DNA of 64,000 nt from Mycoplasmopsis citelli. GTDB taxonomy: Bacteria > Bacillota_I > Bacilli_A > Mycoplasmatales > Metamycoplasmataceae. The position numbers and the translations under genes are program-made. Shown in pieces: positions 22,062 through 32,179 of this stretch; the stretch's first letter is position 1; every line of letters begins with the position of its first letter. The stretch covers positions 930,001 through 994,000 of the forward strand of contig NZ_LR215036.1 of NCBI RefSeq assembly GCF_900660645.1. Reading direction: 5' to 3'. Below the pieces are notes generated by a model that was not told the DNA's origin, did no database searches, and saw nothing but the letters and a program-made list of their open reading frames with translations.

Positions 22062-22787
22062 TTATTTTTTATATTTATGATTACTTATTTGTGCAAAAAC
22101 TTTATCATCTTCTAAGTATTGTTTATATTTTCTCTCAGTATTTAATGTTCAAAGCATAAATGGTAATCCTAAAGTCTTATATTCATCTTTGTGTTTATCA
22201 TACAAAACGGTTCAAGGGTTTAGATACTTACAAACTTGCTTTATTCTTTTATGAGAAATTTTTTTAAACTCTGTTTTTTTCCACCATAAAAAGGCTAGTT
22301 TGTATTTTGGATCTAAAGCATACATTCTTTCAAGGGTAGAGAAATTAAATGATGAATAAACAACTTTATCTAAAATTTGTGGGTAAATATCTTTTAATTT
22401 ATCAAGCTCTTCTTCAATTCCAGGATAAAGTTTTACGTCAGTTTTTATTTCAACATTAATTAATTTAAACTTATCTAAAAACAATTGAAAAAATTCATCA
22501 AGAGTTAATATCCTTTGTTTTTGTACTTCAAACTTAAAAAAGCTTGAATGATCATCTTTTTTTAGTTGTGCTAAAGTTGAGTTTTCGATATTTCTACTAA
22601 CTAATGCAGTACGATCAGTGGTTTCATCATGAATAATGACTAAATGCTTATCTTTAGTCATGTGAACATCCAGTTCAACTCCATCAAAACCATATTCATA
22701 AGCTAGCATAAAAGCTAATTTAGTGTTTTCAGGAGCAATTCCTGAATAGCCACGATGAGCTAAGAGTAATTGTTTTTTTCTAATCAT
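22062..22787 (-). CDS. glpQ: Glycerophosphodiester phosphodiesterase
   Basis: This 241-residue GDPD enzyme cleaves glycerophosphodiesters such as glycerophosphocholine to glycerol-3-phosphate and an alcohol. The catalytic set is visible: [15 protein letters not shown] at residues 9-23, [11 protein letters not shown] and the second His in [10 protein letters not shown], then VEIKTD. It lacks a signal peptide, so it acts in the cytoplasm after uptake. It starts inside the end of the upstream transporter gene (8-nt overlap). The glpU-glpQ pairing is the same as in M. pneumoniae, where GlpQ also influences gene expression. Confidence 0.93.
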
Positions 22788-24225
22788 TTTGTAATTCCCT
22801 TCAACGATAATCAGTTTTACCTAATCTTTTAAGTTCAGCTCTATTTGATAAAAATACTATCAATCCAGCTATCAAGCCAATAAAAGCAAAAGCAATTGCA
22901 ATTAAAATAATTAATTGATATCCAAAAGCAGAAGTATTTGTTGCTCCAACTGGAGTGTAAATTCCTCCCACATAACCAGCAAGTTCATAAAATCAAGCAT
23001 CTGGTGAAAAGGCAATAAAACTAATTAATCCTATTGATGAAGCATAAGCTTTTTTCTCAATGTGAACTTCGGAAATTTGAGTAAATCTGAGTGTTACTAT
23101 TGTTCAAGTTACAATACCACCTAAAATAAAACAAATTGAAAGTATTATTAAGAAAAATACTTTTAGTGCTGAATTTTGTGCAAAGTTGGTTCCAAACGAA
23201 GGCAAAATAGTAAAGACAACTAAACAGGCCATTCCAGCCATTAAAGCAAAAACAAGTAATAAAACATATGATTTAAACTTATCTGCAAAGCGACCTACAT
23301 ATCCTGAAACAAGCATTCTAAGACCATAGGTTCTTAGTCCAGCTAAAATCGAAACTAAAATAACAGGGGCTATATAAACATTTTCCATCATATTAATAAT
23401 GTAATATCCAAGAACTGATTGAAAAATATAAGCACCCATTACAAAAATAGACATTGCTCATAATTTTCAATTTTTCATAGCTTTAAAAATACTAATTAGA
23501 TTAGTTTTTAACTTATGCATCAAGTTAGAAACGGTAATTTTTTCTTCAGATTTTGTATATTTTTCTTTTACAAAGAACAGCACCATAAAACTTGTAGCAA
23601 CTAAGAAAGCTGAAAGTAAAAATGAATATACAGCAAAAGGAGTTTTATCTGATTTGCTAGTAGCTGGAATTCAAACATAAGTTACTATAACTCCAATTAC
23701 ATAAACAAAAAATAAACCTAAAAATCCATTGGCTGTACCTTGAATTCCATAAGCAAAAGCTTGATTTTCTTTTGTTGCTTGTTGAGAAACAAGTTTTCAA
23801 AGTGGAGTTCAGAAAATTAGTGTTGAACTAATTCCTCAAAGACCTCAAATAGCCTTATAAGTATTAACTAGAGAATCTTTATCAAAACTTTGTTGATTTA
23901 AAACGGTAATCCCAAACCAAAAACCAATTAAACCAGTTGATAAAACGGCTAAAAAAAGTAATCAACGAGAGGGAAATTTATTTGCTAAAAATCCACCTGG
24001 AAGTTGAGTAGCTAAGGTTACCCAACCAATAACTGCAGTTATTTTAGCTACATCATCTTCACGCACACCTAAATAAAGATGCAAATTGGGTACAATGTTT
24101 TTGATATAATAAGGCGCAGCAATAACAAAAACATCTGCAGCAGCTAAAATAATTAACGCAAAAATTTGATTAGTAGTAAAACCTTTAGATGTTAATTTAG
24201 AGGTTAGCTTTTTTAACATTAACAT
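22780..24225 (-). CDS. glpU: MFS transporter, probable glycerophosphodiester permease (GlpU-like)
   Basis: This 481-residue protein has twelve or so hydrophobic segments and MFS-type loops ([12 protein letters not shown] after TM2, GRFADKF mid-protein). The frame passes several TGA Trp codons and ends at TAG inside glpQ. In M. pneumoniae a permease gene next to glpQ imports glycerophosphocholine, and the name here rests on that synteny. The alternative is another sugar-phosphate or glycerol-3-phosphate MFS carrier. GAAAGGA precedes the first ATG; a second ATG two codons later is also possible. Confidence 0.75.
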
Positions 24226-24625
24226 TCCTTTCTAAAAAACTATTTTAGTTTAGATTCTATTTAATTTGAAAGATATTTAATAGAATCTCTAGGATTGTAA
24301 TTTTTTAGATTTTAATTTAACTAACTTCTATTTTTATAAGCAACATCAGCCAACGAAAAAGTATAGGGTCTAATTCTTATTGATGTTGCAAAATGATTTT
24401 TTACCAATTTAATCGGAATAATCATAAGAAAAGAAATTAATTTTTATTATTTTTCCTAAAACCACTCTCCTAATTTTAGGATAATAAAAATAATTTGATT
24501 AGGTATTAAATTTTTAGAAAAAATGAATTTTAAAAATGTTTAAAAACTTTTAATTCCTAAAAAAGAGCAAATAATTTAGAATTAATTTGTGGAAATGTTT
24601 CTATAATTAAAGGCAAAATTTGCAA
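24226..24625 (-). promoter_or_regulatory. Long structured leader of the glpU-glpQ operon
   Basis: About 400 bases without a gene hold three inverted repeats. These are AGATTCTATT (24252-24261) with 24279-24288; GCAACATCA (24340-24348) with 24381-24389; and a long hairpin 24441-24490. In the last, TTTTTATTAT and CCTAAAA pair with TTTTAGGATAATAAAAA, leaving a TTTT bulge and, on the minus strand, a loop exposing GGAGAG. A TATAGA box at about 24605-24600 with the GTGGAAATGTTTC site overlapping it would start the transcript. I match it to no known riboswitch class. Confidence 0.5.
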
Positions 24626-24660
24626 TTTTTTATAAAAAATATACTTAATAAAGCAACAAA

Positions 24661-24686
24661 AAAACATCATTTTAAAATGATGTTTT
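24661..24686 (-). terminator. Terminator after rplL
   Basis: A perfect palindrome AAAACATCATTTT / AAAATGATGTTTT followed on the minus strand by more T residues. Confidence 0.8.
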
Positions 24687-24705
24687 AACTATAATTTATA
24701 AAAAA

Positions 24706-25077
24706 TTATTCAACTGAAACTTCAGCACCAGCTTCAACAAGAGCAGCTTTAATTTGTTCTGCTTCTTCTGGTTTAATGTTTTCTTTAACTACTGCTGGAA
24801 GATTATCAACAAGTTTTTTAGCTTCCATAAGTGAGTTTCCAAGTAATTCTTTAACAGCTTTAATGATTTGTACTTTTTTACCATTATCAGCTTTAATTAC
24901 AACTTTAACGTTTGATTTAACTTCTTCTCCACCTTCTGCCGGAGCTGCAGCAACAGCAACAGCTGCTGAAGGGTCAATTCCAAACTCTTCTTTCATTGCA
25001 TCAACAAGTTCCATAACTTCTTTAATTGACATTTCTTTAAGAGATTCGATAAATGTTTCTTTTGTTAATTTAGCCAT
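24706..25077 (-). CDS. rplL: Ribosomal protein L7/L12
   Basis: This 123-residue acidic stalk protein recruits translation factors. It shows the N-terminal dimerisation helix, the Ala/Gly-rich hinge ([15 protein letters not shown]) and the conserved C-terminal domain [13 protein letters not shown] ... [10 protein letters not shown]. It follows rplJ by 35 nt and ends before a terminator. Confidence 0.98.
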   Translation of the reverse strand: MAKLTKETFIESLKEMSIKEVMELVDAMKEEFGIDPSAAVAVAAAPAEGGEEVKSNVKVVIKADNGKKVQIIKAVKELLGNSLMEAKKLVDNLPAVVKENIKPEEAEQIKAALVEAGAEVSVE

Positions 25078-25112
25078 AATTATACCTTTCTATGCTATAT
25101 TTTATTTTTTAA

Positions 25113-25610
25113 TTATTCTGATTTTCCTTCACTTACTAATTTAAGTGATAATGAGATTTGTTGTAATGGTGCCATAAGTGAACGTGCAAGAATTCCAAGT
25201 GCTTCTTCGTATGTTGGAAGAGATGCAACTTGTTTAACACCACTAGCATCAATAACTTGACCTTCGTATGTTCCTGCTTTAATAACCATTAGTTTGTGAG
25301 TTTTAGCAAATTTAACAAGTAATTTTGCAGCAGACATATCATCTTGTTTTGAGAACGCAAAAATGTTTGGTCCAACTAAATGATCTGCAAGGTTTTCAAA
25401 ACCGGTTTTTGCGGCAGCAATTTTAAAAAGTCTATTTTTGTAAACTTTAATTTCTACACCAATTTTTTTGGCTTCAACTCTAAGTTCTTTTAGTTCTGCC
25501 ACTGAAAGACCACGATATTCCGCAAAAGCAATTGCTTTTGCTTGTTGAACTTTATCTGCAATTTCATTAACTGTGTTTCTTTTTGCTATTTTGAAATTTG
25601 ATTCAGACAC
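25113..25610 (-). CDS. rplJ: Ribosomal protein L10
   Basis: This 165-residue L10 anchors the L7/L12 stalk to 23S rRNA. It starts at GTG behind a strong AAAGGAGG. The conserved AIAFAEYRGLSVAELKELR and VYKNRLFKIA blocks and the C-terminal L12-binding helix are present. An L10 leader lies directly upstream for autoregulation. Confidence 0.97.
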   Translation of the reverse strand: MSESNFKIAKRNTVNEIADKVQQAKAIAFAEYRGLSVAELKELRVEAKKIGVEIKVYKNRLFKIAAAKTGFENLADHLVGPNIFAFSKQDDMSAAKLLVKFAKTHKLMVIKAGTYEGQVIDASGVKQVASLPTYEEALGILARSLMAPLQQISLSLKLVSEGKSE

Positions 25611-25636
25611 TGTTTATGCCTCCTTTCAAAAATATT

Positions 25637-25711
25637 GCAATACAAACTAACTAAGAGATACACTCGGCAACATGATTAAGCTTTTAAGCCGTTGCTGTCT
25701 TTATGTATTGC
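25637..25711 (-). promoter_or_regulatory. L10 leader (ribosomal protein autoregulatory element)
   Basis: On the minus strand GCAATACA and TGTATTGC close a structure that contains AAGACAGCAACGGCTTAA and the GTTGCCGAGTGTATCTC region, typical of L10 leaders. L10(L12)4 binding there represses rplJL translation in known systems. Confidence 0.8.
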
Positions 25712-25746
25712 TTTTTTATTTTATCAAATAAAAGTATTTTCAATAC

Positions 25747-25774
25747 AAAAAAGACAAAGATTTTTTTGTCTTTA
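25747..25774 (-). terminator. Terminator after glyA
   Basis: Stem AAAGACAAA / TTTGTCTTT, with a T tract on the minus strand; it overlaps the glyA stop. Confidence 0.75.
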
Positions 25775-27043
25775 ATTTAAATAACTTTTTTTAATCGGGA
25801 ACTCTTTAGTTCATAACTTAATTTGTTTTTGAATTTTTTCTTTTTCATCCTTACTTTGTGCAGATTTAGAATTAAAAAACTCGTAATTTTTTAAAATTTT
25901 GTCAATTAAATGAGCTAGTTCTTTTCATTTTGTAAATCCCCGGCTGGTCATTGCAGCACTTCCTAAACGAATTCCACTAGTTACCATTGGCGACAAAGTA
26001 TCAAAAGGAATTGAATTTTTATTAATAGTAATGTTAAATTTTTCTAAAATTGTTTCAGCTTGTTTACCGGTAATTTTATAAGTATCATAAACATTAATTA
26101 AAAATAAATGATTATCAGTTCCGCCAGAAATGATTTTAGCTCCAAGTTTTTTAAATGCTGAAGCAAAGCTTTTTGAATTTTTAACAACATCTTTTGCATA
26201 TTGTTTAAATTGTGGTTGTAAGGCTTCATAAAAAGCAACCGCTTTTCCTGCAATAGCATGAAATAAAGGTCCACCTTGATATCCAGGAAAAACTCAACGA
26301 TCAACTTTTTTAGCAATTTGCTCATCATCAGTCATAATTACTCCCCCGCGTCCTCCACGAAGAGTTTTGTGGGTAGTTGAAGTAATTATGTGAGCATATC
26401 CAACAGGAGAAGGATGCACTCCCCCAGCAATTAAACCAGCAATATGAGCTATATCAGCTAATAATTTAGCTCCACATTTATCAGCAATTTCTCGAAAGCG
26501 TTTAAAATCAATAATTCTTGGATAAGCTGAATATCCACAAATGATAAGATCAGGTTTTTCTCTAAGAGCAATTTCTTCAATTTGATCATAATCTAAATAT
26601 CCATCTTCTCCAACATCGTAAGTAATTGAATTATAAAAAATTCCACTAAAAGAAATTTTATATCCGTGAGTTAAATGTCCTCCTGATGAGAGACTAAGCC
26701 CCATTACTTTTCCTTTTTCTGGAACCACTGAAGCTATTGCTGCTGCATTAGCTACTGATCCAGAATACGATTGAACATTAGCGTATTTGACTTTAAAAAT
26801 TTTCTTTAAGCGTTCAATAGCTGCACTTTCGACAACATCAACATTTTCACAGCTTCCATAATACCTTTTTCCAGGGTATCCTTCACCGTATTTATTAGTC
26901 AGTACGCTTCCTTGAGCTTTAAGAACCTGTTCAGAGACATAATTTTCTGATGCAATAAGTTCAATATGAGATCTTTGGCGCTTAAATTCAGCATTAATGG
27001 CGTTTTGAACGACTTTATCTTCTATAGCAATTTTTTTGTACAT
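25772..27043 (-). CDS. glyA: Serine hydroxymethyltransferase
   Basis: This 423-residue PLP enzyme interconverts serine and glycine with tetrahydrofolate, supplying one-carbon units. Motifs are [58 protein letters not shown] and the PLP-lysine signature [13 protein letters not shown]. It starts 5 nt after the pheT stop, with TAGG as ribosome site, so it is the last gene of pheS-ung-pheT-glyA. Confidence 0.97.
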
Positions 27044-27048
27044 ATAAC

Positions 27049-29205
27049 CTACTTATTAAAATGATTATCAATTTTTTGAATTTCACTTGTTTGTCCAACA
27101 ATTCTTAAAGTTACAAAACGAGTTTTAGTCGCTTCTTTATAAAAATCATCAATTTGATTAATTTCAAAAACTTCACCAAGATTGCTAATTGCTTCAATTT
27201 TAGCAGAAATATGTTCATTAAGTTGTAATTCAAAAGTTAAATCAATACTTTTATATGGTTCTAAATTAACAGAAGTAAATTTAGCTAAATTATCATTAAA
27301 AGTATCTAAAAATTCTGCATATAAAGCATTTGTGTTATCAAATTGAGGGTGTAATTTTCCGATTCATCCAATCATTTTATTTTGATGCATAATTTTAGCA
27401 CTAGTATTATAATGGATTAAATTATTATCCTTAAAAGGAATTAATTTCACCTCGTAAGGAATAAAATCAAGTACATCATTAGCAAATTCTTTAAAATTTT
27501 TAGTAGTGCTAGACATTCCGATGACATAAACATTATCATTAATCATTCCTTTTTCAAAAATGTTAATGTTATTTAATTTACGTTTTTGATTATATTCAAC
27601 TATCTCATTTAAAGAGCTAATAATTGAATTACGAATAACTTCTCTTTCTTTGGAAACAAAGGTTATTAAATTGATATTTTGCTCAAAATTAAAAGGATTA
27701 AATTTTGCTTTTTCCTGCGAAACTAGTGTGAATGTTCTAACTTCATCATATCCTTTAAAAGCTAGTAAATTTTTAGTAATGTTTCTTTTTTGAGTTTTTA
27801 TTGGAGTATTTTTAAATTGAGCATCCTGAAAATTATCATACGAATAAAAACGAAATAATTCCTCAATAATATCAGCGAAAATAGTTACATCATATCGATA
27901 ATTTGGTACTTTAATTAGTGAATTTGAAAATTCAAATCCTAATTTTTGTAATTTTTCTTTGGCTGAATTAAAAACTGACAAATCTTCCATCCCTGAATAA
28001 AGTTTTAGCATTTTTTCATCATTTAGAATTTCTAATTTATTAAGTTTTGGAATTTCGTTAACAATATTTGAATATTTTAAACCATTTGCTTGTTGTTGAA
28101 GATATTGCATTCCTCTAAGAGCAATTTCTTTGCTAATTTTTCGAGATCCTTGATTAGCAGAATTTGAAAGAATTTTAATTTCTTTTGACCCATGACGCAC
28201 AAGTTTTGGATCAAAAACTCCAATTTCAAAAACAAATTCTTCATCACTTTCAGTAACTTTATACTCTTCAAGACCCATTACACAAGCAAAGGAAACTGGT
28301 TTTTTATTATCAAAAATAGTTAATACATTTTCAACTTTAACTTCTTTATTCCCTAAAATTTTACTTGTTCCACTATATAATTGAGCACTTAAATTTCTTG
28401 AAAGTTTATTTTTTGGATATACATGTGCAGGAACTCCACTTTCAATTAAACACAAATTGGTTAAATTAATAGCTCAATTAAATTGAGAATCAATTCCGTG
28501 CTTTGCAAGGAGCATTTTTTCTTGTAATGAAGTTTCTTTTTTACCAAGAACTTCTAAAAACATTAACTCTTCAGCATCTTTTTTATTAACTTGAATTTTT
28601 GAAATAAATGATGGCTTAATCATTTGATTATTTAAAGCTAATTTGGTATTGTAAAAAGCAGCTAGTTCCATTGCAATAGTCATATAAGAATTAGCATCAT
28701 TCCGATTAGCCGTAGGACTAATTTCGAGCAAATAATCATCTAAATTTAATTTTTCAATCGGATCATCTTCAAGGGATGCAAAATTACTTGGAAGGACTAA
28801 AACCTGATCTTTAGGGCTTAAAAGCGAATAATCATAGCCAATTTCACTTCAAGAAGCAAACATTCCTTCTGAAATAACTCCTTGGAGTTTTTTTGATCCA
28901 AAAACTTGTTTCCCTTTAGAGGAACCCTCAACAAAACAAATAGTTAAATCTCCAGGTTTTAAAATTTTATTTGCTGTTTGAATTGTTATTACTTTATCTG
29001 ATAGTTGGGCTTTTACAACATCTAAATTGCTTGCATTAGGATTATCAAAAACTTCTAAAACTTTAGCGAATCTTAAACCTTTTACATCTGAAAATGGTTT
29101 AATATATTCAACTTCAAATCCTAATTCATTTAGGTGTTTTTCAATTTCCAAAGTTAATTTATACTCTGGCAAATAGGTATTTAAATGTTTTAAGGATAAA
29201 ATCAT
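27049..29205 (-). CDS. pheT: Phenylalanine-tRNA ligase beta subunit
   Basis: This 718-residue subunit has a tRNA-binding (EMAP-like) N-terminal domain (about residues 40-150), a B3/B4 editing-type region and a catalytic-core-like C-terminal half ([22 protein letters not shown]). It is shorter than the usual ~790 because the C-terminal anticodon-binding domain is abbreviated. Several TGA codons encode Trp. It follows ung by 3 nt. Confidence 0.95.
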
Positions 29206-29208
29206 ATT

Positions 29209-29871
29209 TTAGTTTGCCTCCTTTAATTCTCAATTAATTTCTTCAGAACCATTATCTTTTAAAATTTTGTTTGCTTGAGTGAAAATAAAAGAACCCAAAA
29301 AACCTTTATTAGCTGAAAAACGACTTGGATGGGAACTTTTAATAACATATTTAGGAGAAGGAGATAATTTTTCAACAAACTCTTGAGCATATTTTCCAAG
29401 TGCAATAAAAATAACATTTTCATTTTGCTTAATAATTTCTTCACAAACAACTTGAGTAAAATTTTCTCAACCAATATCCTTATGTTCAAGTGGTTTGTTA
29501 ATTACTGTTGATAAATGAACATTAAGTAATAATACTCCTTGTTTTGCTCAAGGGGTTAAATCATTACTTTTTAACTTAATGTTAGAAAATTCTAAAGTTA
29601 ATTCTTTAAAAATATTTTTTAAACTCACAGGAGTTTTTTTGCTTCGTGTTGAAAAAGCTAATCCATCTGCAACTCCTTCAGTCGGATATGGATCTTGTCC
29701 TAAAAGAACAATTTTTGTTTCATGTACTTGAAAAAATTCAAAAGCACGAAATAAATCGACTTGATGAGGCACAATTTCAAAAGTACTGTAATTCCTAAGC
29801 CCCTCAATAATATTGTTAAAATATGCTTTTTTACCTTCACTTTGAAGAATTTTTAAAAAACTATCTTTCAT
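29209..29871 (-). CDS. ung: Uracil-DNA glycosylase
   Basis: This 220-residue family 1 enzyme removes uracil from DNA. The water-activating loop [18 protein letters not shown] holds Asp60, and the leucine-loop motif appears as SSHPSRFSA. The start overlaps the pheS end by 11 nt and the stop lies 3 nt before pheT, so it is embedded between the two synthetase subunit genes, which are usually adjacent. Confidence 0.95.
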
Positions 29872-30814
29872 CTTTAAATTGCTCCATAATTCTTAAATCA
29901 TTTTTATACAAATCTCTAATGTCGCTAAATCCGTATTTAATCATTGTAATACGCTCAACTCCAATTCCAGCGGCAAATCCATTAAATTGCGGATTAAAAC
30001 CAGCCATTTTTAAAACATTAGGGTGAAGCATTCCAGCTCCTAAAATTTCAATTCATCTATTTTTGTAAAATACATCAACTTCCACACTTGGTTCAGTAAA
30101 CGGAAAATATGAAGGTCTTAAACGAATTTTAACTTGCTCTTCTAAAACGTAAGACAATAAATCTTTAAGCGTTCAAATTAGATTTGGAAAACTCACTTGT
30201 CCTACACTTACAAAATCAATCTGAGTAAATTGATGCGAATGAGTTGCATCGTCTTCATCATGTCGATAAACTTTTCCGATTGCAAAAGTTGAAACTTCTT
30301 TGTTAGCATTTTGTTCTAAAACAGTAGCAGTAACTCCAGTATTATGTGTCCGAAGCAAAGTGGTTGCATTCAAATATAACGAATCATGCATAGCTCGAGC
30401 AGGATGATCTTGCGGAATATTTAAACGCTCAAAATTATATAAATCAGAAACAATTTCACCAGCTTCTTGTTCATAATACCCATGTGAATAAAATCAATCT
30501 CGTAATTTATTCTCAATAATGGTAATTGGATTGAGCGAACCTCTTCTTTTTAAGGGAATGGTCACATCAACAAATTCGCTATTAAGTTTATTGTCAATTT
30601 CAATTTGTTTAATTTTAGCTTCTGCCAAAGCAAAAAACTCTTCATATTGTTTTTTTAAAACATTAATTTCTTGTCCTAAAGTTCTTTTTTGTTCCACTGG
30701 AGCTTGCTTTAGTTTTTGTTGTAGTTCAACTAAAGGTCCTTGAGATCCATAAAAAGAATTTTTAGCTTTTTTTAAATCTTCTAAAGTATTAATATTTTCA
30801 AGATTTATTTTCAT
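29861..30814 (-). CDS. pheS: Phenylalanine-tRNA ligase alpha subunit
   Basis: This 317-residue catalytic subunit has class II motifs: [52 protein letters not shown] and a motif-3 block [12 protein letters not shown] with [12 protein letters not shown]. The N-terminal tRNA-binding helix is present. AAGGAG precedes the ATG. I see no T-box in the roughly 85 bases upstream. Confidence 0.96.
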
Positions 30815-30941
30815 TTATTGCTCCTTAATTTGAGACTTTTAGCAATTCTTTTTGATTATTAAGTAGTCGTTTTTATTAGTAAATAATCAATATTTCTATT
30901 ATAGCTTTTTTAGATAAAAATGTGCTTAATAAAAAAGAAAA

Positions 30942-30960
30942 ACATAGCTAAAAGCTATGT
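30942..30960 (-). terminator. Terminator after lipoprotein A
   Basis: ACATAGCT / AGCTATGT with a 3-nt loop and a T-rich minus-strand tail. It is nearly the same as the terminator at 33442. Confidence 0.75.
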
Positions 30961-30966
30961 GTTTGA

Positions 30967-31998
30967 CTACTTGTTATCCATTTTCTCTTCAAGTAAAATA
31001 TTATTTTGAAATATTAAATATGATTGAGTAAAAGCAAAAGCATGAGGTGCTAAATTAAACTTATATGGATATCTTGAAAATTGAGTTGCAAAAAATCTTT
31101 TAGTTAGCTCTTCGCTTGGATTTCCTTTTGAGTTTAAAATTTGTTGTCCTTGTAATAATAAATTAATGTGAGAATTAAAAATGTGGTGTTTAAGTAAATA
31201 ATCAATAGTTAAAAATAACCCTGTAACTGCATAAACAAAATCTGAATATTTTTCAACATCTTTAGTATCTTTAATCAGCTTAAGTTCATACATTAATTCA
31301 CCTTTATTTGAAGTTCTTTGCACAAATAAGCTTTTTAATAGTTGTTTTCTTATATTTAAAAGAGTTTTTTTAGCATTTTTTTGTTTTGCAGTTAACTTTT
31401 TTTCAAGTTCTTCTTCAGCTTTTTCATCCTTAAAAATGTAAGTATATGGAATTTTATGTTTAGATGATTCAGTTATTTCAACTTTTTCTCCATCATTATA
31501 TTGAATAGTAATGTCTATAGGAACATATAAAAGAACTGCTAAATTATCCTTTGTACCTTTATAAGGTACATCTTCTGTTGATTTAATATAAAATTTGGAT
31601 AAAAGTTTAAGCATATTTAAGTCTTTAATTGTTTCATTAAAATTAGTTGAAACTTTTTGCATTTCTTTGACAAAATCTGCTTTTTTAATGTCAGTATCTC
31701 ATGCTGTTCTTGGAAATTTGTAAGTGAATTCTTGAATTTGGTAAACTGGAAAAGGAACTTCTTTTGTTTCTTCCAAATTTTGATCAATATATTGATCGGT
31801 TTCTTGAGAATTATCTTCTGAATTTAAAATTTCAGTTTCTTTTTGAATGTTTGAGTTATTTTTTTCGACTTTTTCTTGCTCATTTTTTGATGGATTTTGT
31901 CCTTTTGTATCTTCATTAGCAATACAAGAAGCCGAAATAGTTGATATAGTAATTGGTGCTGATAAAATAAATAAAAATTTTAAAATTTTGTTTTTCAT
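30967..31998 (-). CDS. Lipoprotein A, paralogue of the 33468-34535 lipoprotein
   Basis: This 343-residue lipoprotein has signal peptide MKNKILKFLFILSAPI and lipobox ...SASC. The ATG at 31998 is used; an upstream in-frame TTG would spoil the signal peptide. A charged linker is followed by a C-terminal domain shared with the second copy: TIDYLLKHHIFNSHIN, LLQGQQIL and LTKRFFATQFSRYP. Function unknown. TATTAT lies five bases before the ATG, so it may be leaderless. Confidence 0.8.
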
Positions 31999-32077
31999 TT
32001 GAAATAATATTCCCTTCAATTAAATTTTAATTAGCTTTATTAAAGCTAAAAGTTTATGTTTGTATATAAACTAAAAT

Positions 32078-32176
32078 TTATCGAAGAGTATACCAAGGAC
32101 CTTGAGGTCCATAAAGATAATTTGTGATTTTTTCTAAATCCTCTAAGGGGTTAATATTTTGAAAAATATCTTTCAT
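32078..32176 (-). pseudogene. Relic of the 5' end of pheS (32-codon ORF)
   Basis: The 32-residue ORF resembles the first 30 residues of the intact PheS encoded at 30814: both share NIN-LEDL-K and YG-QGP. The similarity extends upstream through AAGGAG-AATAA before the ATG. It then stops at TAA. It sits 3 nt behind the rarA stop and in front of lipoprotein A. It is best read as a duplicated fragment left by the event that inserted the lipoprotein gene between rarA and pheS. A functional micropeptide is the alternative. Confidence 0.7.
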
Positions 32177-32179
32177 TTA

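Noticed and set aside
24340-24389. Purine, fluoride or glycine riboswitch in the glpU leader
   Set aside because: Hairpins exist, but the conserved loop and junction bases of these classes are missing.
24776-25144. 122-codon + strand ORF over rplL
   Set aside because: It is the antisense shadow of rplL, whose protein sequence is unmistakable.
30815-30900. T-box leader before pheS
   Set aside because: The space is only about 85 bases and no T-box sequence (TGGNACCGCG-like) or antiterminator is present.
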